A program made the translations under genes and the position numbers. From assembly GCF_004307015.1 (NCBI RefSeq), contig NZ_SIJL01000011.1:1-64000 (forward strand): DNA of 64,000 nt, in the 5' to 3' direction. Origin of the DNA: Thermus thermamylovorans (GTDB taxonomy: Bacteria > Deinococcota > Deinococci > Deinococcales > Thermaceae). Below the pieces are notes generated by a model that searched no databases, was not told the origin of the DNA, and worked only from the letters and a program-made list of their open reading frames with translations. Of this stretch, positions 1 to 8,114 are shown one piece after another. Position 1 is the stretch's first letter. Each line of letters starts with the position of its first letter.

Positions 1-21
1 CATTGAATATCCGAAAGGGGG

Positions 22-288
22 GTGGGTTTTTGCTTGGCACAGCCTGAATATGAGGCGTGGTTCCTGGTAGCAGCTGACTTACTGGATTTAGGTAACCCTA
101 TTCCTGAAACTAAGCTTCCGAGAGGGTGTAAAGAAGAAATTCGTAATAGAACCAGGTATTCGCCCACTATAGACCAACCACGCTTCACTAGCAAGCTGAC
201 TAATCACCTAAAAGAGGTGCGGAAGCGCTCCCGGTCTTTTGACAAGCTCTTAAGGGAAGCGGAGCGGTTGTGCAACCTTTTGCGGTAA
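22..288 (+). pseudogene. C-terminal remnant of a low-GC gene, possibly DUF4276-like
   Basis: An 88-codon open stretch whose base composition is about half G+C, far below the roughly 70% of everything that follows, which suggests horizontal acquisition. The GTG at 22 is only the first available start: an in-frame TGA lies at 4-6, and a G-run (17-22) and a T-run (27-31) sit just downstream, so an upstream frame may have been joined to this one before a frameshift. The start of the protein (PEYEAWFL) and its end (a Ser/Phe-containing basic helix, then an LLREAERL-like helix) resemble the C-terminal half of DUF4276 TOPRIM-like proteins found with defence and AAA genes. That family assignment is weak. 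The window edge prevents checking the N-terminus. Confidence 0.4.
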
Positions 289-297
289 GCTCTTCCC

Positions 298-618
298 ATG
301 GACTGCGTCTTCTGCCGGATCATCCGGGGGGAGCTGCCCTCGAGGAAGGTGTACGAGGACGAGGGCTTCGTGGCCTTCCACGACATCAGGCCCCGGGCGC
401 CCGTGCACGTCCTGGTGGTGCCCAAGGAGCACGTGGCCAAGCTTTCCGACTACCCCGACTCCGAAGAGGGGGAGCGGAGGCTTGGGGCCCTCTTCCGCAC
501 CGCGGGCCGGGTGGCCAAGGCCCTGGGGCTGGAGGGCTACAAGCTCCAGGTGCACGTGGGGGCGAAGGGAGGGCAGGAGGTCTTCCACGTGCACGTGCAC
601 GTCATGGGAAGCCCCTAA
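298..618 (+). CDS. HIT family nucleotide-binding protein (HinT-like)
   Basis: A 106-residue protein of normal HinT length. It starts with the typical DCVFCRII, carries the PRAPVHVLVVPKEH strand, and ends with the histidine triad HVHVHVMG that gives the family its name; the central His is the nucleophile that attacks nucleoside phosphoramidates or adenylates. The substrate here cannot be told from sequence. The ATG at 298 has no Shine-Dalgarno, but a TAAGCT (286-291) lies 6 nt upstream, so the mRNA may be leaderless. The 3' end overlaps the convergent nuclease gene by 4 nt. Confidence 0.93.
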   Translation: MDCVFCRIIRGELPSRKVYEDEGFVAFHDIRPRAPVHVLVVPKEHVAKLSDYPDSEEGERRLGALFRTAGRVAKALGLEGYKLQVHVGAKGGQEVFHVHVHVMGSP

Positions 619-1043
619 GCCTCCGCGGCCCCGTGGGGCCTGAGGCTGGCCTCCTCCACCCCAGCCCTCTCCAGCACCTCCTCGGCCACCAGGATGGGGG
701 CCCCCACCCGCAGGGCCAGGGCCATGGCGTCGGAAGGGCGGGCATCCACCTCCAGATCGATCCCCCGGTGCTCCACGATGAGGCGGGCGTAGAAGGTACC
801 ATCCTTGAGGTCGGTAATCTCCACCCGTTGGAGCTTTCCATGGAGCATATCCATAACAGACAGCAGGAGGTCGGGGGTGAGGGGACGAGGGGGTTTCTCC
901 CCCTGGAGGGCCACCACAATATGATGGGCCTCGAGGGGGCCGATCACGATGGGGAGGAGCTTGTCGTTTTCCGCCCGGAGCAGAACCACCACGCTCCCGT
1001 TCTGGGGGTCCACGCCCAGGGTCTCGATCTTGGCGCTCAGCAT
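615..1043 (-). CDS. Bifunctional nuclease (BFN/DUF151) family protein
   Basis: A 142-residue single-domain protein. It shows the BFN signature throughout: the opening strand, the [12 protein letters not shown] motif, the paired [10 protein letters not shown] helix, and the closing [20 protein letters not shown] block, where the conserved Asp and Ser-Asp fall. The family includes the plant bifunctional nucleases and a Thermotoga structure; the bacterial role is poorly defined. The gene diverges from the phosphoribosyltransferase pair across only 23 bp. TATACT on the minus strand at 1055-1050 puts the transcript start at the ATG, so a leaderless mRNA is likely. Confidence 0.9.
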   Translation of the reverse strand: MLSAKIETLGVDPQNGSVVVLLRAENDKLLPIVIGPLEAHHIVVALQGEKPPRPLTPDLLLSVMDMLHGKLQRVEITDLKDGTFYARLIVEHRGIDLEVDARPSDAMALALRVGAPILVAEEVLERAGVEEASLRPHGAAEA

Positions 1044-1057
1044 ACCTTGAGTATAGA
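1030..1057. promoter_or_regulatory. Divergent promoter pair sharing one -10 core
   Basis: For the plus-strand gene, TTGGCG (1030-1035), 16 bp, then TATAGA (1052-1057). For the minus-strand nuclease gene, TATACT reads 1055-1050. The two -10 boxes overlap in the symmetric core AGTATAGA. Both predicted start sites fall at or within 3 nt of the start codons. Confidence 0.55.
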
Positions 1058-1066
1058 CTGGGCGGC

Positions 1067-1603
1067 GTGAGGACCTATCCGGTGGAGATCGCCGGGGTGC
1101 GGCGGGACCTGCCCATCGTTCGGGTGGGGCCGGACGTGGCCGTGGCCCTTTTGAACCTCCTGGGGGACACCGAGCTTACCGAGGCCGCTGCCGAGGAGCT
1201 GGCCAAGCACCTGCCCGAGGAGGCCGAGACCCTGGTCACACCCGAGGTCAAGGCCGTGCCCCTGGCCCACGCCCTGTCCCGGATCACGGGGAAGCCCTAC
1301 GTGGTGGCCCGCAAGACGGAGAAGCCCTACATGATCAACCCCATCACCCGCCAGGTCCTCTCCATCACCACGGGAAAGCCCCAGCTCCTGGTCCTGGACG
1401 GGGCCGACCTGCCCCTGATCCGGGGGCGCAAGGTGGCCATCGTGGACGACGTGGTGTCCACGGGCTCCACCCTTTCGGGCCTCCGGGAGCTCATCGAGAG
1501 CGTGGGCGGGGAGGTGGTGGCCGTCCTGGCGGTCTTCACCGAGGGCACGCCCCGCCAGGACGTGATCGCCCTAGGCCACCTGCCCCTTTTCAAGCCGGAG
1601 TAG
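1067..1603 (+). CDS. Adenine phosphoribosyltransferase-like type I PRTase, first of a pair
   Basis: A 178-residue purine-type PRTase. The PRPP-binding loop [14 protein letters not shown] lies near residues 124-137 with the paired aspartates intact, and the upstream VPLAHALSR...YVVARK block matches the apt group. Such enzymes make AMP from adenine and PRPP, or act on another base or as a regulator; the amino-terminal METYPI-like extension (here MRTYPV) is shared with its neighbour. The GTG start at 1067 is chosen because the promoter predicts a leaderless mRNA beginning there. The next gene follows after 8 nt and is a paralogue. Confidence 0.85.
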   Translation: MRTYPVEIAGVRRDLPIVRVGPDVAVALLNLLGDTELTEAAAEELAKHLPEEAETLVTPEVKAVPLAHALSRITGKPYVVARKTEKPYMINPITRQVLSITTGKPQLLVLDGADLPLIRGRKVAIVDDVVSTGSTLSGLRELIESVGGEVVAVLAVFTEGTPRQDVIALGHLPLFKPE

Positions 1604-1611
1604 GAGGCGGT

Positions 1612-2139
1612 ATGGAGACCTATCCCATCACCATCGGCGGCGTCACCCGCCACGTGCCCCTTATCGAACCCCTGCCGGGGCGGCGCATCCCCCTGGTAGA
1701 GTTCCTGGGAGACCCCGAGCTGGTGCGGGCGGCGGCCCGGGCCTTGAGGCCCCTGGTGCCCGAGGGCACCGAGGTCTTCTTCACCACGGAAACCAGCCCC
1801 ATCCCCCTCACCCACGTCCTGGCCGAGGAGATGGGCTTGCCCTACGTGGTGGCCCGCAGGCGGCGCCGCCCCTACATGGAGGACCCCATCATCCAGGAGG
1901 TGCAGACCCTGACCCTGGGGGTAGGGGAGGTGCTCTGGCTGGACCGGCGCTTTGCCGAGAAGCTTCTGAACCAGCGGGTGACCCTGGTCTCCGACGTGGT
2001 CTCCAGCGGGGAGACCATGCGGGCCATGGAGCGGATGGTGGGGCGGGCGGGAGGACGGGTGGTGGGGCGGCTCGCCGCTTTCCGGCAGGGAAGCCCCGCC
2101 CTCGAGGTGCACACCGTGGCCGAGCTGCCGGTGCTCTGA
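1612..2139 (+). CDS. Adenine phosphoribosyltransferase-like paralogue with altered PRPP loop
   Basis: A 175-residue paralogue of the preceding gene, colinear over its length, with the shared start (METYPITIGG), the SPIPLTHVLAEEMGLPYVVAR block and the same C-terminus. Its PRPP loop reads VTLVSDVVSSGETM: the first acidic residue of the usual Asp-Asp pair is Ser and the TGxT turn is SGET. That may lower catalysis, so it could be a non-catalytic partner or a regulatory PRTase. A clear GGAGG (1601-1606) precedes the ATG, so translation is coupled to the first gene. Confidence 0.82.
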   Translation: METYPITIGGVTRHVPLIEPLPGRRIPLVEFLGDPELVRAAARALRPLVPEGTEVFFTTETSPIPLTHVLAEEMGLPYVVARRRRRPYMEDPIIQEVQTLTLGVGEVLWLDRRFAEKLLNQRVTLVSDVVSSGETMRAMERMVGRAGGRVVGRLAAFRQGSPALEVHTVAELPVL

Positions 2140-2176
2140 ACGCCCCGCGGCCGCCGAAGCCGCGGCGGGGACCCCA
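2137..2176 (+). terminator. Compound hairpin after the PRTase stop codon
   Basis: CCGCGGC (2145-2151) pairs with GCCGCGG (2159-2165) around a 7-nt loop, with flanking C and G runs and then GGGGACCCC. It starts at the TGA stop. There is no U-tract, so it may protect the 3' end rather than terminate. It resembles the hairpins at 7308, 32173, 45200 and 51823. Confidence 0.5.
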
Positions 2177-2250
2177 GAAGACGGCCCGCGCCGCCAGGGG
2201 GCCACGGTAGGTCCCCTCCTCTCCCTCCCAGGGAGCCCCTTCCCAGGCGC

Positions 2251-2793
2251 TTAGCCCGGCCCCGGGCAGGCTCGGGGGACGGGCCACACCCCTCTCTCCG
2301 TAGCCAGGTAGCCCACGGGAACATCCCAGGGGTCCTGGGGAAGCTCGGGGAGGAGCAGGGCCTCCGGCACCACCCCCACGCTTTCCGCCCCCACCGCGGC
2401 CAGGAAGCGGTCGTAGTACCCTAGGCCATGGCCCAGGCGGAAGCCCCGGCGGTCAAAGGCCAGCCCCGGCACCACCACCAGGTCCAAGACCCCGGGGTCC
2501 ACCGCCTCCGTGAGGGGCTCCAGGAGGCCGAAGGGCCCGGGGGCCAGGGGGCCCAGGGGGTGCACGGTAAGCCCCTCCCCGGCCACCTTGGGCAGGTAGT
2601 AGCGGGCGGGGTAGCGCTGGGGCAAGGCCAGGAGGTCCAGCTCGTGGGGCAGGGGATGGTAGAGGAGGATGTGCCGAGGGAGACGGGCCACGAGCCAGGG
2701 CAGGAGGGTCTCCACCACCTGCCGGGAGAGGGCCTCCCGGTCCAGGCGCCGCCAAAGGCGCAGGCACCGCTGGCGCAGGGCAGGCTTGTCCAC
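2251..2793 (-). CDS. fau: 5-formyltetrahydrofolate cyclo-ligase
   Basis: A 180-residue protein from the GTG at 2793. It converts 5-formyl-THF to 5,10-methenyl-THF with ATP. The family signature is plain: VVVPGLAFDRRGFRLGHGLGYYDRFL carries the phosphate/Mg loop and the GxGxGYYDR motif, and YHPLPHELD precedes it. A longer frame upstream (to 2829) adds a sequence unlike the family, so the start is placed at VDKPALRQ. TACCCT (2805-2800 on this strand) is positioned to begin a leaderless message there. The gene is convergent to the PRTase pair and divergent from the FmdB-like gene. Confidence 0.9.
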   Translation of the reverse strand: MDKPALRQRCLRLWRRLDREALSRQVVETLLPWLVARLPRHILLYHPLPHELDLLALPQRYPARYYLPKVAGEGLTVHPLGPLAPGPFGLLEPLTEAVDPGVLDLVVVPGLAFDRRGFRLGHGLGYYDRFLAAVGAESVGVVPEALLLPELPQDPWDVPVGYLATERGVWPVPRACPGPG

Positions 2794-2818
2794 GGGGGGA
2801 GGGTACCATTCCCCTCTC

Positions 2819-2845
2819 TTGACACTCAAGGGTGGAAAGTGTCAA
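2819..2845. promoter_or_regulatory. TTGACACT / AGTGTCAA inverted repeat between divergent genes
   Basis: An 8-bp perfect inverted repeat with an 11-bp spacer (2819-2826 and 2838-2845). Each arm contains a consensus -35 hexamer (TTGACA) facing outward through the other arm, but no good -10 lies at the right spacing for either. It may be a repressor operator or a pair of unused -35 boxes. Confidence 0.45.
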
Positions 2846-2867
2846 AATCCCCGTGGGAGGGTAGGGT

Positions 2868-3098
2868 ATGCCGGTATACGTGTACAAGGGCCTGGAGACG
2901 GGCAACTACTACGAGTTCGAGCAAGGCTTCTGGGATGAGCCCTTGCGGGCGCACCCTGAGACTGGGGAGCCCCTCAAACGGGTGATCACCCCCCCGGCCA
3001 TCCTGTTCAAGGGCTCCGGGTGGCATGTGAAGGACTACGCCAAGAAGGAAGGCGGGGGCAAGGGGGCGGGTTCCGCGGGCCAGGGCTCGGAGGAGTAG
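2868..3098 (+). CDS. FmdB-like small protein lacking the zinc-ribbon cysteines
   Basis: A 76-residue protein aligned with the FmdB/putative regulatory protein family: MPVYVYKGLETGNYYEFEQ..., a HPETGEPLKRV block and the PPAILFKGSGWHVKDY tail. In most members the turns CxxCG and CPxCG bind zinc; here they read GLETG and HPETG, and the protein has no cysteine at all. The Gly/Lys/Ser/Glu-rich tail is typical. A GGGAGG (2855-2860) lies 7 nt before the ATG. Function is unknown in the family; the loss of metal ligands argues for a purely structural fold here. Confidence 0.75.
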   Translation: MPVYVYKGLETGNYYEFEQGFWDEPLRAHPETGEPLKRVITPPAILFKGSGWHVKDYAKKEGGGKGAGSAGQGSEE

Positions 3099-3122
3099 CC
3101 CCCCTCCTTGGGGGCAGGGGCT

Positions 3123-3572
3123 TCAGGGAACCACCCGGTCCCCGGGGCGGAGCTCCAAAAGGCCCTCCCGCACCTCCAGAAGGCCCCGGTAGGCGGTACC
3201 GGGGCTCAGGCGCTCCCCGGGCTCCAGCCGCGCCACCCGCAGGACCTGGCCCTGGGCGTCCAGGAAGGCCACCACCACCGGGAAACGGTAGCCTTCGGCG
3301 GTGAAGGACCGGTCCGTGGCCTGGGGAAAGAGGTAGAGGAGGGCTTCCAGCTCCTCCCGCCGCACCCCGAGGCCCCGGGCCTGTCCCTCCGGGGAGCGGA
3401 TAACCCGGGCCTTGAGGGTGTGAGGCCCCTCCTGGGTGAGCACCGTCACCGTCTGGGGGGGCGGGGGGGTCTGCAGCCTCCGGGCCGCCAGGAGGTAGCC
3501 CGTGAAGGACAGCAGGGAGAGGACGATGAGGAGGGCGAAGCCCACCAGGGGGAAGAGGGGGTTCCGCTCCAC
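3123..3572 (-). CDS. Membrane-anchored DUF192-like paralogue
   Basis: A 149-residue protein with one N-terminal membrane segment (about residues 8-29) and an extracytoplasmic DUF192-like domain. Shared features with the upstream neighbour are the RSPEGQARGLGVRREEL block, the AFLDAQGQVLRVARLEPGE strand and the LLEVREGLLELRPGDRV end. It lacks the family's Trp-Met-Lys-Asn-Thr signature, reading SFTAEGYRFPVVVAFLD instead, so the presumed binding face has changed. The GTG start shares a base with the stop of the upstream paralogue (TAGTG), indicating a duplication in one operon. Function unknown. Confidence 0.7.
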   Translation of the reverse strand: MERNPLFPLVGFALLIVLSLLSFTGYLLAARRLQTPPPPQTVTVLTQEGPHTLKARVIRSPEGQARGLGVRREELEALLYLFPQATDRSFTAEGYRFPVVVAFLDAQGQVLRVARLEPGERLSPGTAYRGLLEVREGLLELRPGDRVVP

Positions 3573-4066
3573 TACCTAGGCCAAAACCCGAGGGCCTCCC
3601 CCCCCACCCGGGCCCCGGGGGTGAGGCCGTGCCGGGCAAACCAGCCCTGGTTCACCTCCAGGGCACCCTGGTAGATCACCCCCGGGTGGTAGACGGGGCA
3701 GGGGTCGGCCCGGCAGGGCTCCATGTCCAGGATGCGCAGGATCATCCCCTCCCGGTCGAAAAAGGCGATGGAGAGGGGGATCAGGGTGTTTTTCATCCAG
3801 AAGCCTCCCGCGGTGGGGGCGGGGAAGAGGAAGACCATGCCCTCGTCCTCCGCCAGGGCCTCGCGGAACATGAGGCCCCGGGCCTGGCGCTCGGGGGTGT
3901 CGGCCACCTCCACCCGCAGGTGGTGGCGGACCCCCTCCCCCTCTACCCAGAGGGTGCTGCGGGGAAAGGCCGGGCCCTCCCCCGGGGCCCGCTGCAGGGC
4001 CCAGAGGGCAAACCCTACCCCCAGAAGGAGGAACAAGGCCAAAAGGGCCCAGCGCCGGGGCGCCAT
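3572..4066 (-). CDS. DUF192 family protein
   Basis: A 164-residue exported protein: an N-terminal hydrophobic segment (about residues 5-24), then a complete DUF192 domain with ERQARGLMFREAL, the FWMKNTLIPLSIAFFD signature and the closing YQGALEVNQGWFARHGLTPG. The domain is a small beta-barrel of unknown activity, widespread in bacteria and archaea. Two Cys in MEPCRADPCPVYHPG may form a disulphide outside the membrane. It lies directly downstream of tmk (4-nt gap) and overlaps the next paralogue by 1 nt. Confidence 0.85.
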   Translation of the reverse strand: MAPRRWALLALFLLLGVGFALWALQRAPGEGPAFPRSTLWVEGEGVRHHLRVEVADTPERQARGLMFREALAEDEGMVFLFPAPTAGGFWMKNTLIPLSIAFFDREGMILRILDMEPCRADPCPVYHPGVIYQGALEVNQGWFARHGLTPGARVGGEALGFWPR

Positions 4067-4070
4067 GCCC

Positions 4071-5411
<1,341 letters not shown>

Positions 5412-5472
5412 TTAGTACGCCCTCTTCGCCCGCGCCAGGGCCCTGCCTTGGGGCGGGGTCTGGGCAGGTGAA

Positions 5473-5489
5473 TGACCGGTCAGTATCAT
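5473..5489 (+). promoter_or_regulatory. Palindrome TGACCGGTCA and -10 box of the S9 peptidase gene
   Basis: TGACCGGTCA (5473-5482) is a perfect 10-bp palindrome placed immediately before a TATCAT -10 box (5484-5489). The predicted start site coincides with the ATG at 5496. The palindrome sits where a repressor would block polymerase. No strong -35 is visible. Confidence 0.45.
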
Positions 5490-5495
5490 GGGCCT

Positions 5496-7304
5496 ATGGG
5501 ACCGGAAGTTCTCCTCAGGCTCCGCTTCCTCTCCGACCTCACCCCTGGCCCCGAAGGGTTCCCCCTCCTCCTCCTCACGGACATCGTGGAGGGGGAGCCA
5601 CCCCGGTACCGCTCCCGGCTCGCCCTCTTCGACGGCACCTTGCGCCTCCTCACCCGGGAGGAGGCCAAAAAGCCCCGCTACGCCCACCCCTACGCCTACT
5701 TCCTGCGCAAGGTGGGGGAAGCCCAGGAGCTCTTCCGCCTGGACCTCCGGGGGGGCGAGGCGGAGAGGCTCACGGAGACCCCGGGGGTTCTGGACTACGC
5801 CCTGGGCCCCGGGGGGGAGGTGGCCTTCCTGGCCCTCAAGGAGGCCCCGAAGCCCGGTAGCCCCCGGGTTTACGAGGGCTGGCCCTTCAAGTTCGACGGC
5901 CGCGGCCTCCTGCCCGAGGGCAACGTGGCCCTTTACCTCTGGAAGGACGGGGAGAAGCGCCTTCTTCTGGACCGCTACCCCGCCCCCAAGGAGATGGCCT
6001 TCGCCCCCGAGGGGCTCTACCTGGTGATGGCGGAGGACGTCCCGGCCCAGGCGGAGGGGCGGGACACCCTCTACCTCCTGCAGGATGGGGCTTTGCAAAA
6101 GGTCTACGGGGGGGTGGGCCCCATCTTCGCCCTGGAGTGGAGCCCGGAGGGGCTCTTCTTCCTGGGCCACGCCTTCGAGCGGGCCGGGGGCACGGAGGCC
6201 CGGCTCTACCACCTGCGGGACGGGGAGGCCCGGGTGCTCCTGGAGGGGAGCCTCCTGAACTCGGTGAACAGCGACCTGCGCTACGGCGCCTACCCCCAAG
6301 GGCCCCGGTGGGGCGGGGACGGGGTCTACCTGGTGCGCACCGAGGCGGGCCTGGCCCGGCTCTACCGGGTGGACCTCTCCGGCAGGGCGGAGGCCCTTTC
6401 CGCAGGGGGCAGCGTCCTCGCCTTCACCCCCACGGAGCGGGGCCTCTTCCTCCTCACCGAGGACTTCACCCGTCCGGCCCGCCTCGAGGGGCCCCTGGGT
6501 CCCTTCGACCCCAATGAGGGGGTTGCCCTCCCCCTAGCCGAGCCCCTTTACACCGAGTGGGAAAGCCCCGAAGGGCACCGGGTGCCGGGGTGGGTGCTGC
6601 TCCCGGAAGGGCCAGGACCCCACCCGGTCATCCTCTACATCCACGGGGGGCCCCACACCGCCTTCGGCCGGGCGCCCATGCTGGAGTTCCAGCTCTTCCG
6701 CCAGGCGGGGTACGCGGTGGCCTTCGCCAACCCCCGGGGCTCCACCGGCTACGGCCAGGACTTCGCCCTCCTGGAGGGGGCCTGGGGGGAAAGGGACGAG
6801 GGGGACCTCCTGGGCTTTCTGGACCACGTCCTGGTCCACTTCCCCCTGGACCCCGCCCGGGTGGGGGTGGCCGGGGGGAGCTACGGGGGGTACATGGTGA
6901 ACTGGCTCACCGCCCGCCACCCCGGGCGCTTCCGGGCGGCGGTCACCGACCGGAGCATCTGCAACTGGCTGAGCTTCTTCGGGGCCAGCGACATCGGCCC
7001 CCGCTTCACCTTCCTGGAGCTCCTCGCCAAGCCCTGGGAGAGGCCGGAGATCCTTTGGGAGAAAAGCCCTTTGCGCCTCGTCCACCGGGTGCGGACCCCC
7101 ACCCTTGTGGTCCACGCCGAAGGGGACCACCGCTGCCCCATCGACCAGGGGGAGACCTGGTACACCGCCCTCCTGCACCTGGGGGTGAAGACCCGCTTCT
7201 TCCGGGTGCCGGAGGAGGGGCACGAGCTCTCCCGCTCCGGCCGTCCCGACCGCCGCATCGCCCGGCTCAAGGCCTACCTGGACTGGTGGCGGGAGAACCT
7301 CTAG
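5496..7304 (+). CDS. S9 family serine peptidase (acylaminoacyl/prolyl oligopeptidase type)
   Basis: A 602-residue protein. The first two-thirds are repeating beta-propeller-like strands (for example YRSRLALFDG, EAERLTETPG, LEWSPEGLFF), and the last third is an alpha/beta-hydrolase. Catalytic residues can be placed: Ser462 in GGSYGGYM, Asp544 in VHAEGDHRCP and His576 in EEGHEL; the oxyanion motif is YIHGGPHT. The family cleaves short peptides inside the cell. The ATG at 5496 was chosen over an upstream one (5472) because the -10 TATCAT predicts a leaderless transcript from 5496 and homology begins there. Confidence 0.9.
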   Translation: MGPEVLLRLRFLSDLTPGPEGFPLLLLTDIVEGEPPRYRSRLALFDGTLRLLTREEAKKPRYAHPYAYFLRKVGEAQELFRLDLRGGEAERLTETPGVLDYALGPGGEVAFLALKEAPKPGSPRVYEGWPFKFDGRGLLPEGNVALYLWKDGEKRLLLDRYPAPKEMAFAPEGLYLVMAEDVPAQAEGRDTLYLLQDGALQKVYGGVGPIFALEWSPEGLFFLGHAFERAGGTEARLYHLRDGEARVLLEGSLLNSVNSDLRYGAYPQGPRWGGDGVYLVRTEAGLARLYRVDLSGRAEALSAGGSVLAFTPTERGLFLLTEDFTRPARLEGPLGPFDPNEGVALPLAEPLYTEWESPEGHRVPGWVLLPEGPGPHPVILYIHGGPHTAFGRAPMLEFQLFRQAGYAVAFANPRGSTGYGQDFALLEGAWGERDEGDLLGFLDHVLVHFPLDPARVGVAGGSYGGYMVNWLTARHPGRFRAAVTDRSICNWLSFFGASDIGPRFTFLELLAKPWERPEILWEKSPLRLVHRVRTPTLVVHAEGDHRCPIDQGETWYTALLHLGVKTRFFRVPEEGHELSRSGRPDRRIARLKAYLDWWRENL

Positions 7305-7379
7305 GTACCCCGTCGGGCTTGCGCCCCGACGGGGGCCCCAAAAAGGCCATGGGCAGGGCGCTCTGGCCCTTGCCCATGG
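7302..7379 (+). repeat. Stop-codon-linked compound hairpin, copy A
   Basis: Begins at the TAG stop of the peptidase with GGTACCCCGTCG. CCCCGTCGGG (7308-7317) pairs with CCCGACGGGG (7325-7334), followed by GGGCCCC and an A-run. A second hairpin follows: GCCATGGGCA... near 7347 with ...TGCCCATGGG at 7371-7380. The GTACCCCGTCG core recurs at 51823 and 57313. Probably terminates or protects the mRNA. Confidence 0.6.
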
Positions 7380-7458
7380 GGCGACCCCCGTACGCGGGCA
7401 CTGGGTTTCAGCACCGGGGCAAAGCCCTATCGCCGTGGGGCCTGGGGCCGGGAGAACC

Positions 7459-7725
7459 TCAGGCCTGGCCTTCCGCCACCGGCTCGGGGATGGGACCGAA
7501 GGCCTCCTCGTAGCGGGCCACGTTCTCCGCCAGGCTCCTGAGGAGGGCCTTGGCGTGCTGCGGGCTGGTGATCACCCGGCTCACCACCATGGCCCCCCCC
7601 TGGGGCTGCAGAAGGGCGAAGTCCAGGATGAACTCGTTCTTGGTGTGGGCGATCAGGGCCAGGTTGGTGTAGCGGCCGAAAGCGGTGTCCTTGTCGATCT
7701 GGATGTCCAGCTTCATCTCGCTCAT
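7459..7725 (-). CDS. DUF3467 family protein
   Basis: An 88-residue protein matching DUF3467: KLDIQIDKDTAFGRYTNLALIAHTKNEFILDFALL, then VVSRVITSPQHAKALLRSLAENVARYEEAFGPI. The family is small, soluble and functionally uncharacterised. AGGAGG lies 9 nt before the ATG. It overlaps the upstream roadblock gene by 4 nt and is the last gene of the ybaB-recR-roadblock operon, which suggests that it works with the roadblock proteins. Confidence 0.85.
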   Translation of the reverse strand: MSEMKLDIQIDKDTAFGRYTNLALIAHTKNEFILDFALLQPQGGAMVVSRVITSPQHAKALLRSLAENVARYEEAFGPIPEPVAEGQA

Positions 7726-8072
7726 GAAAGCGCCTCCTCTACTTGGGGCAGGACCTTCTTCAGGGCCAGGCGGGCCCGGCCCAGGCTTCCCATCCCGTCC
7801 AGCAGGAGAAGCAGGTGGTGGCCGGGCAGGGGCACCAGAAGGAGGGCCCCCTCGGGGTACTCTACCATGACCTCCTCCACCCCCTCCTGGGCCAGGGTCT
7901 GGGCCAGGGCCTTGGCCGTGCCCAAGACGGTGGCCGCCCGGGCCGAGAGGAGGGCCGCCTGGGGAGCCTCCTCGTCCCGGACCTCCTCCACCACGAACCC
8001 GTCCTCGCTGAGAAGGGCCGCCACCCGCACGCCCCGGGTGGCCTTGAGTTCTCTAAGGGCCTCTTCCACCAT
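7722..8072 (-). CDS. Roadblock/LC7 domain protein (third of three)
   Basis: A 116-residue single roadblock domain: an N-terminal helix (EEALRELKATRGV), the central strands VRVAALLSEDGFVVEEV, a long helix with ARAATVLGTAKALAQTL, then strands EEVMVEYPEGALLLVPLPGHHLLLLL and a C-terminal helix. This is the MglB/Roadblock fold, which dimerises and acts on small Ras-like GTPases or as a scaffold. The RBS GAGGAGG is almost adjacent to the ATG, so the GTG one codon later (8069) is an equally good start. No MglA-type GTPase is in the window. Confidence 0.82.
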   Translation of the reverse strand: MVEEALRELKATRGVRVAALLSEDGFVVEEVRDEEAPQAALLSARAATVLGTAKALAQTLAQEGVEEVMVEYPEGALLLVPLPGHHLLLLLDGMGSLGRARLALKKVLPQVEEALS

Positions 8073-8114
8073 GCCTCCTCATGCTAAGGGCCAGCGGGGA
8101 GAGGGATTGCGGGC

